A stretch of 64,000 bases of DNA from Pseudomonas sp. RIT-562. Its GTDB lineage: Bacteria > Pseudomonadota > Gammaproteobacteria > Pseudomonadales > Pseudomonadaceae. The stretch covers positions 1 to 64,000 of the forward strand of contig NZ_JAPJIV010000007.1 in the NCBI RefSeq assembly GCF_026241895.1. The letters are read 5' to 3'. The position numbers and the translations under genes were made by a program. Within the stretch, counting starts at the first letter, position 1; every line of letters begins with the position of its first letter. Under the pieces are notes generated by a model. It did not search any database and was not told the DNA's origin. It saw only the letters and a list, made by a program, of their open reading frames with translations. Shown here in pieces: positions 44,304 to 51,658 of this stretch.

Positions 44304-44452
44304 GGGTCATCGCAGGGTAAAGAGTCTGGAGCACATCATAAGGGTGTGCCCTCGAAATGGGTAGTTCACAAAAGCCCGGGGACGCCCGACCAAAGCCCAG
44401 TGTCCCGCCGAGCAGGGGTCTGTATACTTGCGGGCTATTTGAGGAGCGCTAC

Positions 44453-44707
44453 ATGGTCGAACAAGTTGAACTCAATCGCCTTTACTGGCACAGCCGCCGC
44501 GGTATGCTCGAACTTGACGTGTTGCTGGTGCCGTTCGTCAAGGAGGTTTATCCGCAGCTGAACCAGGTTGATCGCGACCTCTACGTGCGATTGCTCGAGT
44601 GCGAAGACCAGGACATGTTCGGCTGGTTCATGGAGCGCGCCGAATCGGAAGACCCGGAGCTGCAGCGCATGGTCCGAATGATCCTGGATCGTGTCCAGCC
44701 CAAGTAA
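44453..44707 (+). CDS. sdhE: FAD assembly factor SdhE
   Basis: 84 aa from ATG 44453 ([20 protein letters not shown]), with gaggag 7 bases before it. The conserved RRGMLELD(V)LL motif binds the flavoprotein. It assists covalent FAD attachment to succinate dehydrogenase. An upstream in-frame ATG at 44357 lacks support. Overlaps ygfX by 17 bases. Confidence 0.93.
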   Translation: MVEQVELNRLYWHSRRGMLELDVLLVPFVKEVYPQLNQVDRDLYVRLLECEDQDMFGWFMERAESEDPELQRMVRMILDRVQPK

Positions 44708-45143
44708 TCTGTTCGAATGCCGCTGGCACGCCTCTAGGCAGTTGCTGGCGGCCTATCTGTTGGCCCAGCTGCTCGCGCTGGGTTCGTTGTTGCTGCTGAC
44801 CATTCCACTTTGGGCGACTGCGCTTGGCGTGCTGCTGTACTTGGCCCAGGCGATCTGGGTGGTGCCGCGGCAGATCCTGTTTAGCCACCCGCAAGCCTTT
44901 CGCGGGCTTCGCCGTGATGCCGATGGCTGGCAATTATGGAGTGAGGCTGGAGGCTGGCAAGCGGTGCAGTTGCGGCCGGAAAGCCTGGCGCTGCCGCTGA
45001 TCGTGGTGCTGCGATTTCGCCTGCGCGGCGAGCGCCGGGTTCGCTCGGTGTGCGTGCCCCGGGATTCGCAGGCGGCGGATGTCCATCGCCGCCTGCGGGT
45101 CCGGCTGACGTTCAGTCGGCGTAGGTGGGCGGCACCAGAATAG
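44691..45143 (+). CDS. YgfX/CptA-like membrane protein
   Basis: 150 aa from GTG 44691. Two hydrophobic segments (about 18-55), then [20 protein letters not shown]. Conserved next to sdhE in gammaproteobacteria. Its 3' end overlaps the displaced nadB end. Confidence 0.85.
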   Translation: MSSPSNLFECRWHASRQLLAAYLLAQLLALGSLLLLTIPLWATALGVLLYLAQAIWVVPRQILFSHPQAFRGLRRDADGWQLWSEAGGWQAVQLRPESLALPLIVVLRFRLRGERRVRSVCVPRDSQAADVHRRLRVRLTFSRRRWAAPE

Positions 45144-45304
45144 TGTCCAGCGCCTGCGGCAACAGGTTCGGGTGGTCGAGCGTGTAGTGCAGGCCGCGAC
45201 TTTCCTTGCGTTCCATGGCTGAGCGGATCATCAGTTCTGCAACCTGGGCCAGGTTGCGTAATTCGATCAGGTCCCGGCTGACTTTATAGTTGCTGTAGAA
45301 CTCG
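45112..45304 (-). pseudogene. nadB: Displaced host 3' end of nadB
   Basis: On the minus strand this reads [20 protein letters not shown]... and ends LVPPTYAD before a stop, the normal C-terminus of Pseudomonas NadB. It has no start and is cut off from the gene body by the integrated element. It has exactly the same length (193 nt) as the replacement end at 51659-51851; 11 of 63 residues differ. Confidence 0.95.
45287..45304 (-). repeat. att direct repeat, left
   Basis: tagttgctgtagaactcg, identical to 51834-51851. Encodes EFYSNY of NadB. The sequence on either side differs, so the crossover lies within these 18 bases. Confidence 0.92.
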
Positions 45305-45346
45305 ACTCTTTGAGGCTAAACCCAATGGATACAGGGGTTTCAGCCG

Positions 45347-46780
45347 ATGACCATCAACCAGCACTCCCAAACTGGGACAAACCTGTTACAAACTGCCCTC
45401 GCCAAGCCGTACCACTATCGCCGGTCTGGTCGCTATTACCTTCGCCTTCGCCCTCAAGGCACCGCTAAGGGTTTCTTCACGCTATCGCTCAGGACGACCG
45501 ACAAGGCCACCGCAATGACCATCTCCCAAGAAATCCTTCAGACCCTCAAGGCGTACCACTTCGACAACCCTGAGGCCACTTGGGACGAACTCCGTGAGCG
45601 CCTCATAGACATCGCTGAGCACAGCTTGACGATGGCCTTCGGGGATAGCTCGCTGGTCGCCTACGAGATGATCAATGATGAGCACCATCAGGCTCTCCGT
45701 GAGGCGAGCGCTAAGATGCCCTTGAGCGTCAATCAGCAACGGGCTGTGAGCAAGGCACTGGAGATCATTGAGGCGTCTCAGGATCGGATGAAGGGCAGAC
45801 CGGGAAAGCTGGTAGGGATCGTTAGGGACCTCAAGGCTGAGGGTTGTGGCACGTCTGTAGCCCTGTCTCCGTCCCTATCTGTATTACCGTCTCAGGCGCT
45901 GACCTTCAAGGCCCTCTCAGAGCTCTACTTGGATGAGCACAAGGAGCATGCGGGGAAAGGGACCATACGAGACGTGAAGTCCTCTTGTAAGACCATCGCT
46001 GAGATCCTCGGTGACTTGGACCTGAAGACCCACACGCGGGAGGACATGAAGAACCTCAAGGCCAAGCTCTCGATGGGTCGGACGGCTTCGACGGTGGGTA
46101 AGATTCTGGGCACTCTGTCAACGGTGATGAAATGGGCAGTGAATAATGACTATCTCAATAAGGCGCTTACTGAGGGTCTCAAGCCAACCAAAGGGGCCGA
46201 CAGTGCCCGTGAGGCGTTCTCTCAGGTTCAGGTCAACAGCCTCATGGCCCACGCTAAGACTCTCCCGGTGGACGCATGGCAACGTTGGGCGCTGTCCCTT
46301 GGGGTTATCACTGGGACTCGCATTGAGGAACTCCGGCAGTTGACCAAGGCTGACGTTAAGCAGGTCGCTGGTGTTTGGGTGATCGACATCAACCGAAACG
46401 ATGGTAAGACAGCCAAGACCAAGAACGCCTTGAGGGTCGTCCCGCTGACCGATGGGGCGTATGGGTTTGATCTTCAGGCGTTCCTTGAGTTTGTCGATAA
46501 GGCCGACTCTCGGTTGTTCACGTTGGGCGCTGGTCAGTTCTCTGTGTTGCTCAATGGGACCCTTCGGGATGTCTTAGGTTTGAAGGCAGACCGGACCCAG
46601 ACCTTCCATTCCTTGAGGCATTCGCTGGCAGGCGCAATGAAGGCCGCTGAGGTCCCAGTGGGCACCGCTGAGTCCATCTTGGGTCACGCTTCGGGGTCAA
46701 TCAGCTATGACCTGTACGGGGCTGGCAGTGGGGTAGAGGTTACAAGAATGGCTGAGGCGCTGAAGACAGCCCTGCTCTGA
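45347..46780 (+). CDS. Tyrosine recombinase (integrase)
   Basis: 477 aa. N-terminal DUF6538-like region (YHYRRSGRYYLRLRPQG), a SAM-like core-binding domain to about 270, and catalytic residues Arg (VITGTRIEELRQL), His-x-x-Arg (TFHSLRHSLAG), His (ESILGHAS) and the nucleophile Tyr (GSISYDLYG). It should recombine the 18-bp site in nadB. The start has no strong ribosome-binding site; the leader has an aaaccc/gggttt hairpin. Stop overlaps the next start. Confidence 0.95.
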   Translation: MTINQHSQTGTNLLQTALAKPYHYRRSGRYYLRLRPQGTAKGFFTLSLRTTDKATAMTISQEILQTLKAYHFDNPEATWDELRERLIDIAEHSLTMAFGDSSLVAYEMINDEHHQALREASAKMPLSVNQQRAVSKALEIIEASQDRMKGRPGKLVGIVRDLKAEGCGTSVALSPSLSVLPSQALTFKALSELYLDEHKEHAGKGTIRDVKSSCKTIAEILGDLDLKTHTREDMKNLKAKLSMGRTASTVGKILGTLSTVMKWAVNNDYLNKALTEGLKPTKGADSAREAFSQVQVNSLMAHAKTLPVDAWQRWALSLGVITGTRIEELRQLTKADVKQVAGVWVIDINRNDGKTAKTKNALRVVPLTDGAYGFDLQAFLEFVDKADSRLFTLGAGQFSVLLNGTLRDVLGLKADRTQTFHSLRHSLAGAMKAAEVPVGTAESILGHASGSISYDLYGAGSGVEVTRMAEALKTALL

Positions 46781-47340
46781 TGGGTGAAGGGTCTGCCGCT
46801 TGTCGGTGGACCTACTTTGAAAAGCGCAATTTCATGGGTATCGAGCTGGACGTTCTGGTGGGCCACCCTGAGCACGACCTGTTGTTTGTGGCTACTCAAG
46901 TGGCCCGAGCGGCTGGCTTGAAGAACCCGCACATGAGTGCCACGAAGTACAGGCACCTCAAGGTAAATGCAGGGCGTAAGTTCCTAACGGTTAGCGCTAT
47001 CGTCGATGCCTATACCGAAAGTAGAGACTTGCAGGAAAGCATTGCAGGAAACAGAAAGGCCCTTCAAGACTCCACCATGCTCTTCGTGGAGGCTGATGTT
47101 TATCAGATCCTAATGCGTGGCAGTGCCCCACAATCTGAGCCCTTCCGTAAGTGGGTCACCGAGGAAGTCCTTCCGACCATCCGCAAGACCGGCAAGTATG
47201 ATGCTGAGCAGTCCACCAACCCGATTGCAATGGGGCTCATGGATGAGCTCAAGGCGCTCCGTGGCGCGTCTGTACGTGAAAAGCAGGGCGCTCGCTGGGT
47301 CCTGGCCTTGGAGAATTCAAGGAGAGACGCGGCTGTTTGA
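46780..47340 (+). CDS. BRO-N domain protein
   Basis: 186 aa. BRO-N domain: LLFVATQVARAAGLKNPHMS, LFVEADVYQILMRGSAPQSE and FRKWVTEEVLPTIRKTGKY. Found in phage antirepressors and in many mobile elements. No KilA-C or ANT domain follows; the last 40 residues are unassigned. Start overlaps the integrase stop, so it is expressed with it. Confidence 0.85.
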   Translation: MGEGSAACRWTYFEKRNFMGIELDVLVGHPEHDLLFVATQVARAAGLKNPHMSATKYRHLKVNAGRKFLTVSAIVDAYTESRDLQESIAGNRKALQDSTMLFVEADVYQILMRGSAPQSEPFRKWVTEEVLPTIRKTGKYDAEQSTNPIAMGLMDELKALRGASVREKQGARWVLALENSRRDAAV

Positions 47341-47364
47341 ACCCAGAGGTTACACGGCGGTGAC

Positions 47365-47393
47365 TTAAAAACCCTCACTATTGCGACAGGCAC
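47365..47393 (+). promoter_or_regulatory. T7-like phage RNA polymerase promoter 1
   Basis: TTAAAAACCCTCACTATTGC is shared with the second site at 25 of 29 positions. The block CCCTCACTA matches the T3 promoter and TCACTAT the T7 promoter; as I recall, the consensus of Pseudomonas phage gh-1 also begins TAAAAACCCTCACT. Predicted start G is 47383, 45 bases before the next gene. No sigma-70 boxes are needed to explain it. Confidence 0.75.
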
Positions 47394-47427
47394 CCAGCTT
47401 GTCGATCAGGCAATAGGAGGCCAGCCA

Positions 47428-47961
47428 ATGACTACCGTTCAAAACATAATCAAGACCACCCTCGACACCCGGACGGGGCATGGACTGACGTTCGACATCC
47501 GTACAGGTGAAATCCTTGAGAGCCAAAAGGTCACCATAAAGAAGCACACCATCACCACCGATGTGGGCACGCAATGCCGGTTCCCAATCGCTGCCCGCAC
47601 CTCTGAGGAACTCCTTGAGAGCCTTTCTGTTCACGACCAGTGGATCAACAACCTGACCGTCGAAGCTGACAAGCTGCTGGACCTACTCGAAACGGGAGAG
47701 ATCACAGCGGGCGCCGTTAAGGTATTCCGACAGATCCTCCTTGGATTGGCTGGCCGGAACATTTGGTTTGGCAAGCTGGCCGACATCGGGACCAAGCGGG
47801 AGATCGGAGACTTGACCCGCGCTGGCTTAATCCGTGTGACCCGACAAGGGAAGACGTTGCCCACCAAGGTGGCTGTGCATCCGTGGTATGGCTGGCGCGG
47901 CGACCTGATGAGTCGGCAGTCCTATATTGGTGACTGGATCGGCATTGGCAGCGGTGATTGA
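47428..47961 (+). CDS. Winged-helix protein, possibly RepL-like
   Basis: 177 aa after aggaggcc. The middle and end (RQILLGLAGRNIWFGKLADI, then LTRAGLIRVTRQG and VHPWYGWRGD) look like a winged helix ending in the NP-x-Y-x-WRG-like motif of RepL plasmid replication proteins. It is the first gene after the first phage-like promoter, an early-replication position. The similarity is faint; a regulator is the alternative. Confidence 0.45.
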   Translation: MTTVQNIIKTTLDTRTGHGLTFDIRTGEILESQKVTIKKHTITTDVGTQCRFPIAARTSEELLESLSVHDQWINNLTVEADKLLDLLETGEITAGAVKVFRQILLGLAGRNIWFGKLADIGTKREIGDLTRAGLIRVTRQGKTLPTKVAVHPWYGWRGDLMSRQSYIGDWIGIGSGD

Positions 47962-48161
47962 GGTCAAGGTTCCGAAACTGCTACCAACACATGGCTGGAG
48001 ACCATAGCCACTGTGGGCCCTCGAAACTGCCTATATATATAAAAGGGCCACTTCAAGTTTCTCATTGAGGCTTATCGACCAGTTCAAAGGGAGAGGGTAA
48101 TTGTTAATTACAACCCTCATCTCAAAAGGAATCTCTCAAGACATCTTTAAGGAGAACTCAC
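47962..48161. other. Element intergenic region with AT-rich box and palindrome
   Basis: 200 bases without a gene. Contains a tatatatataaaa tract (about 48033-48045), an imperfect inverted repeat gtgggccct/agggccac around it, and a palindrome gtaatt-gtt-aattac (48097-48111) before the next gene. Could be a replication origin or an operator. Confidence 0.4.
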
Positions 48162-48485
48162 ATGACCGGCTATCTGGCAAACGAAACGCTCACTGGAGAC
48201 GACCTGATCACCTTGTCTCGGGTCTTCCCACCAGCTTCACGTCCACAACTGATCATCCTTCGAGACCTTCTGAATAACCGCAAAGCTGCCTACAGAATCT
48301 ATGAGAACGGAATGGTCTCCTTCGATATTGACGCTCTGGTTCGAGAAGCATCCTTGAAGTGCTCCGCAAAGACCGCCTTGAGGGTCTCCGAACTGGTCTC
48401 CCTTGGGGTCAACCTCCAGGCGCTCGCCAAGTCGTCTCTGAACATCCCGATGGCTGGCAAGGAGCCAATTTCGATCAGGCTTTAA
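48162..48485 (+). CDS. Hypothetical protein of element
   Basis: 107 aa with a clear aaggaga site. Sequence MTGYLANETLTGDDLITLSR with a helical, HTH-like middle (DALVREASLKCSAKTALRVS). No family recognised. Between the two phage-like promoters. Confidence 0.7.
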   Translation: MTGYLANETLTGDDLITLSRVFPPASRPQLIILRDLLNNRKAAYRIYENGMVSFDIDALVREASLKCSAKTALRVSELVSLGVNLQALAKSSLNIPMAGKEPISIRL

Positions 48486-48504
48486 GGTGCCCGTCAAGTG
48501 ACCT

Positions 48505-48533
48505 TTAAAACCCCTCACTATTGTGAGAGACAC
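48505..48533 (+). promoter_or_regulatory. T7-like phage RNA polymerase promoter 2
   Basis: TTAAAACCCCTCACTATTGT, 25 of 29 identical with the first site. Predicted start G 48523. It stands 277 bases before the scaffold-like and capsid genes and so would drive the structural genes. Confidence 0.75.
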
Positions 48534-48690
48534 ACAAACCAATAAAAAGATTCTCTCCTTGCTACATCGCCACACCCGTTAGCTGCTCGCCAGCTCACAG
48601 CGACCGTCGCCACGGTTGTCCTTAAAGATGCCTCTCAGGCTTGCCATGTCCTGTGATCAGCATCAGCCACAAAACCCAAACCAAGAACCT

Positions 48691-48772
48691 TTTGATCGAC
48701 CTTGGAAGATGCCCATGCGGCTCCCTCCTTGCCGTCTTGTCGTGCGCGTCTATGGCGCCAAGGTCGATCAAA
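48691..48772. repeat. 15-bp inverted repeat in the capsid leader
   Basis: tttgatcgaccttgg (48691-48705) and its exact complement (48758-48772), 52-base loop. A long stem in mRNA just before a gene start; RNase III-type processing is one possibility. Confidence 0.8.
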
Positions 48773-48799
48773 GGGTCACCTCACAGGAGATCCAACCCA

Positions 48800-49195
48800 A
48801 TGAAAATCACTATCACCGAAGTCCTGAAGAATGAAGTCACTGTCTCTGGTCAACCTTTTAGCCGTGAGTATGTCGAGGACGTAATGCTGCCCTTGCTGAT
48901 GGCCCAATGTGGTCGCAACAACGCCGCTAAGTTCGGCGTTATCAAAGCCTTTGATGAAGCTGGTCTGTCCCTCAAGGCAATCCAAGAGGACGCTCAGGTC
49001 TACTTCATGACCAAACGGCAACAGGAAGTGACTCGTGAGCAAGCCCAACGTGAAGCCAACGCGAACGCTGAGCGATGCCGTATCGACACTCCACGTGAGA
49101 TCGCCGATGCGAAGCGCCAACGCGAAGACCGAGCCGCTGCCATCCGTGAGCACGGTGCCAAGATCATGGCTGCCCGTAAGTCCTCCGGCTGGTAA
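48800..49195 (+). CDS. Charged helical protein, scaffold-like
   Basis: 131 aa from ATG 48800 with caggaga upstream. The N-terminal half is mixed (MKITITEVLKNEVTVSGQPF), the second half strongly charged and helical (QQEVTREQAQREANANAERC, then DAKRQREDRAAAIREHGAKI). Size, charge and position directly before the capsid-like gene fit a scaffolding protein. Function is inferred from position only. Confidence 0.5.
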   Translation: MKITITEVLKNEVTVSGQPFSREYVEDVMLPLLMAQCGRNNAAKFGVIKAFDEAGLSLKAIQEDAQVYFMTKRQQEVTREQAQREANANAERCRIDTPREIADAKRQREDRAAAIREHGAKIMAARKSSGW

Positions 49196-49241
49196 GACCC
49201 CATCACTCCACTCCATTCATCTAATTCAGGAGAACCAAACT

Positions 49242-50258
49242 ATGAAACTGCATAACCAATACGAAGTACCGACCACCTCCCGCGTAACCGTCCGTGACGA
49301 TGGCTCTGACCATATCGGTGGGTCTATCCACTTCAATGTGGCTGACGTTCGCTCTGAGACTCTTGCGGGCACCGATGCGGGCACCTATGTGACTGCTTTT
49401 GTGAGCACCGTTGAGGGCTACCTGAACAGCGATGAGTGGCGTGAGGAAGCTGCTGAGAGAACCCCTTGCGAGTTCCGTCCGGCTGACTCTGAGGCCACTG
49501 GTCAACAGATCTTTACCCTTGCTGATCGCTCCGTCACCTTCGATCCTCGCAAGAACTGGGATAACGAGATCATCGCGAAGGGCGAAGTCCTGGCTGGGTC
49601 TGTGATCTTCACTGAGCCGACTGATACCGCTCTGATGATCAGCCATCGTGTCTCGATCCTCGATCACACCTTGATTGCAGGCTTCACCGAAGGCGCACTG
49701 ATGCAGACCGCTGATAAGGCAATGCGTGACATCGAGTTCGCTGCCGCTGGCAAGATCGCAGGCATCCTCTCGACTGCTCCAAGCACTGAGACATTCTCTG
49801 AGGCCAAGCCAACCGGCAAACCAGCGGCCATCGCTGAGGACCTCATCGACATCTTGACGATGCACGTTAACCAGACCGTTGGCGTCTCGCTGGCTGACTT
49901 CGTGGTCTTACTGCCTGTGTCTCTGGTGGCCGTCCTTGAACGTGCTGCTCAGCGTGCAGGTGTAGAGGATATCGAAGCCCTCATTGGCGCCTCTGTGCAG
50001 CCTTACACTGGCACTGACTACGGTCTGTTCCTGCTGCCAAAGATGTTCACCTCTCTGAGCTACCGTGAAGGTCGCAACGGTGACGTGTGGAAGATCCAAG
50101 CGACCCGTAACGCAGGTTCCCAAGCATGGGACATTGAGATCATGGCTCGCGTGGACATCGTGGCTAACGGCAAGGTCAAGGTAAAGCTGACCACTGATGG
50201 TCTTCAGACTGAGACGGTGGCGTTCCCGATGATCACCAACGTGAAGCTGACTGCCTGA
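49242..50258 (+). CDS. Capsid-like protein (HK97-fold candidate)
   Basis: 338 aa from ATG 49242 after aggagaacc. Features: an N-terminal arm (about 1-90), a long helix (ALMQTADKAMRDIEFAAAGK, about 150), then DFVVLLPVSLVAVLERAAQR and ALIGASVQPYTGTDYGLFLL, and a beta-rich end (WKIQATRNAGSQAWDIEIMA). That order resembles HK97-fold major capsid proteins (E-loop, spine helix, A-domain). Length is near that of T7 gp10A but the sequence is not similar by eye. No portal or terminase accompanies it. Confidence 0.6.
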   Translation: MKLHNQYEVPTTSRVTVRDDGSDHIGGSIHFNVADVRSETLAGTDAGTYVTAFVSTVEGYLNSDEWREEAAERTPCEFRPADSEATGQQIFTLADRSVTFDPRKNWDNEIIAKGEVLAGSVIFTEPTDTALMISHRVSILDHTLIAGFTEGALMQTADKAMRDIEFAAAGKIAGILSTAPSTETFSEAKPTGKPAAIAEDLIDILTMHVNQTVGVSLADFVVLLPVSLVAVLERAAQRAGVEDIEALIGASVQPYTGTDYGLFLLPKMFTSLSYREGRNGDVWKIQATRNAGSQAWDIEIMARVDIVANGKVKVKLTTDGLQTETVAFPMITNVKLTA

Positions 50259-50260
50259 CT

Positions 50261-50398
50261 ATGACAGTCCGTCAACGGAATCACTTGAAGTCCCTTCTGA
50301 TGAACCTCCTTGAGGGGCACTCATGGGAGGGCTCCAAGGCTCTCAGCGGCGCCTATATGGCACGCAACGAGATCAAGCGGTTGGGCTTTAGGGCCTGA
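50261..50398 (+). CDS. 45-aa ORF after the capsid gene
   Basis: MTVRQRNHLKSLLMNLLEGH..., ending MARNEIKRLGFRA. It starts two bases after the capsid stop, so it can be translated by coupling. Basic and helical; no family recognised. Confidence 0.5.
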   Translation: MTVRQRNHLKSLLMNLLEGHSWEGSKALSGAYMARNEIKRLGFRA

Positions 50399-50427
50399 CT
50401 GATAGACGGCTATAAGAGACCCGTAAG

Positions 50428-50449
50428 GCCGACCCAATGTGGGATCGGC
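50428..50449. repeat. Small hairpin after the 45-aa ORF
   Basis: gccgaccca-atg-tgggatcggc, stem with one bulge, no T-run. May be a processing or termination point. Confidence 0.4.
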
Positions 50450-50507
50450 AGGGACTCGCTTCACCCTCTTGCCCGTCGCTGGGCGTCTACATCAAACACA
50501 GTCTTTC

Positions 50508-50588
50508 TGTTTGCTCTCTGCGCCACCGATCAGAGCCCGTCATGGGGTCTGTGTGCTGGTCCGTGGGAGCGAACTCAGAGAGCAAACA
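50508..50588. repeat. 13-bp inverted repeat in the rha leader
   Basis: tgtttgctctctg (50508-50520) and its exact complement (50576-50588) around a 55-base loop. Like the repeat before the scaffold-like gene, it ends only a few bases before a ribosome-binding site. Confidence 0.8.
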
Positions 50589-50603
50589 AAAGGAAATCAT
50601 GAA

Positions 50604-51356
50604 ATGAATATGTCCAACACCGTAACTATGACCACCGTTGAAATCGCTGAGCTGACTGGCAAGCGTCATGACAACGTTCTCCGAGATGCCAGAGCTGTTG
50701 TCTCTCAAGTTAATGCCCTCAAATCTGAGGCCATTGAAACGGTCTACACCGATGGTCGTAGTCGGGAAAAGCCCATGCTGGTCCTCGACAAGCACCTGAC
50801 ATTCACGTTGATCACCGGCTACGACACTGGCCTCCGTCACAACGTGGTGGGTCGTTGGATCGAACTGGAACAGGCGGCTAATCCAGCCTTTGCCGCTCAG
50901 GCCATCACTGAGACCCTCAAGGATCTACAGAGTCGAGTTGACGCCATGGCCCCGGTCTACGATGAGCACGTTCATAAGGGGCGCACAGTGGGTTATAGCT
51001 GGCGTGAAGCCTGCCGCCTCGCTGACATCGACCACCCTGACAAGCTGCTGGCCTTGATGGTCACTCAAGGGAAAGCCCGCAAGACAACACAAGGTCACAC
51101 CCAGCTTCATCCACGATACGAGCAAGCGGGATTCATCAAGACCCTGAAGCCTTCCAATCTCGTCGTATCCAGGAACGGTGGTCACCTGTTCAAGATCACC
51201 CATAAGGGCCTCAACGAGTGGCTCAAGACCAAAGCTTCGACCATGAACACTGCTGTCACTGAGGCTGCTAAGCCAAAGGCCGTACAGGATGATCACGGCT
51301 ATGTGGTCGAGATTGCCGGGGAGAACACCTCAAGGATGACCACCACCGACCTATAA
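50604..51356 (+). CDS. Rha family phage regulatory protein
   Basis: 250 aa from ATG 50604 with aaggaaa upstream. Rha domain: TTVEIAELTGKRHDNVLRDA and TFTLITGYDTGLRHNVVGRW. The second half (SWREACRLADIDHPDKLLAL, then GFIKTLKPSNLVVSRNGGHL) looks like an antirepressor-type C-terminus. Rha can block phage growth in some hosts; here a regulatory role is likely. Confidence 0.85.
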   Translation: MNMSNTVTMTTVEIAELTGKRHDNVLRDARAVVSQVNALKSEAIETVYTDGRSREKPMLVLDKHLTFTLITGYDTGLRHNVVGRWIELEQAANPAFAAQAITETLKDLQSRVDAMAPVYDEHVHKGRTVGYSWREACRLADIDHPDKLLALMVTQGKARKTTQGHTQLHPRYEQAGFIKTLKPSNLVVSRNGGHLFKITHKGLNEWLKTKASTMNTAVTEAAKPKAVQDDHGYVVEIAGENTSRMTTTDL

Positions 51357-51376
51357 CCCACCAATAGGAGAACCTC

Positions 51377-51457
51377 ATGGACCACTTACAGGCCCTTTAC
51401 TGGGTCTGTCTTGTTGTCCGGCTGGTCTTCTGGCTGTGGGCGCACAGGCCACCGTAA
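51377..51457 (+). CDS. 26-aa hydrophobic peptide
   Basis: MDHLQALYWVCLVVRLVFWL then WAHRPP, with aggag 7 bases before the ATG. One membrane-spanning helix with Trp and Tyr at both ends. It could be a tiny membrane toxin or holin-like peptide. No homologue recognised. Confidence 0.5.
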   Translation: MDHLQALYWVCLVVRLVFWLWAHRPP

Positions 51458-51658
51458 AGACCCTTGGCGTTTTGCCACAAAAATCTGAGACCCCATCTAA
51501 TAAAGAACAGTCGTCACTATTCCCCCGTGTGCCCTCGCGCAGGTCCGCACAGGCGCCATAGAGACCCTCATGGGCAGGCGATAAGGACCCCAGCGATGGG
51601 ACAAATGTGAGCCAAAGCTGTTACAAAACGGGCCCTTATGGTGCTACGCTACGGTCTC
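51458..51658. other. Right end of element, non-coding
   Basis: 200 bases before the nadB end. A tcactatt at 51513-51520 weakly recalls the phage-like promoters but lacks the upstream half. Nothing else seen. Confidence 0.4.

Larger units (their letters stand above)
48486..48799. other. Leader of the capsid operon
   Basis: 314 bases without a convincing gene. It contains the second T7-like promoter, a 5' hairpin (gagaga/tctctc) right after the predicted start site, and a 15-bp perfect inverted repeat ending 13 bases before the ribosome-binding site. Confidence 0.65.

Noticed and set aside
45112..45304. A second, partial nadB gene as evidence of gene duplication
   Set aside because: It starts exactly at the 18-bp att repeat and equals the length of the replaced end; integration explains it.
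51500..51525. Third T7-like promoter near the right end of the element
   Set aside because: tcactatt is present, but the upstream AAAACCC half is missing; match is too weak.
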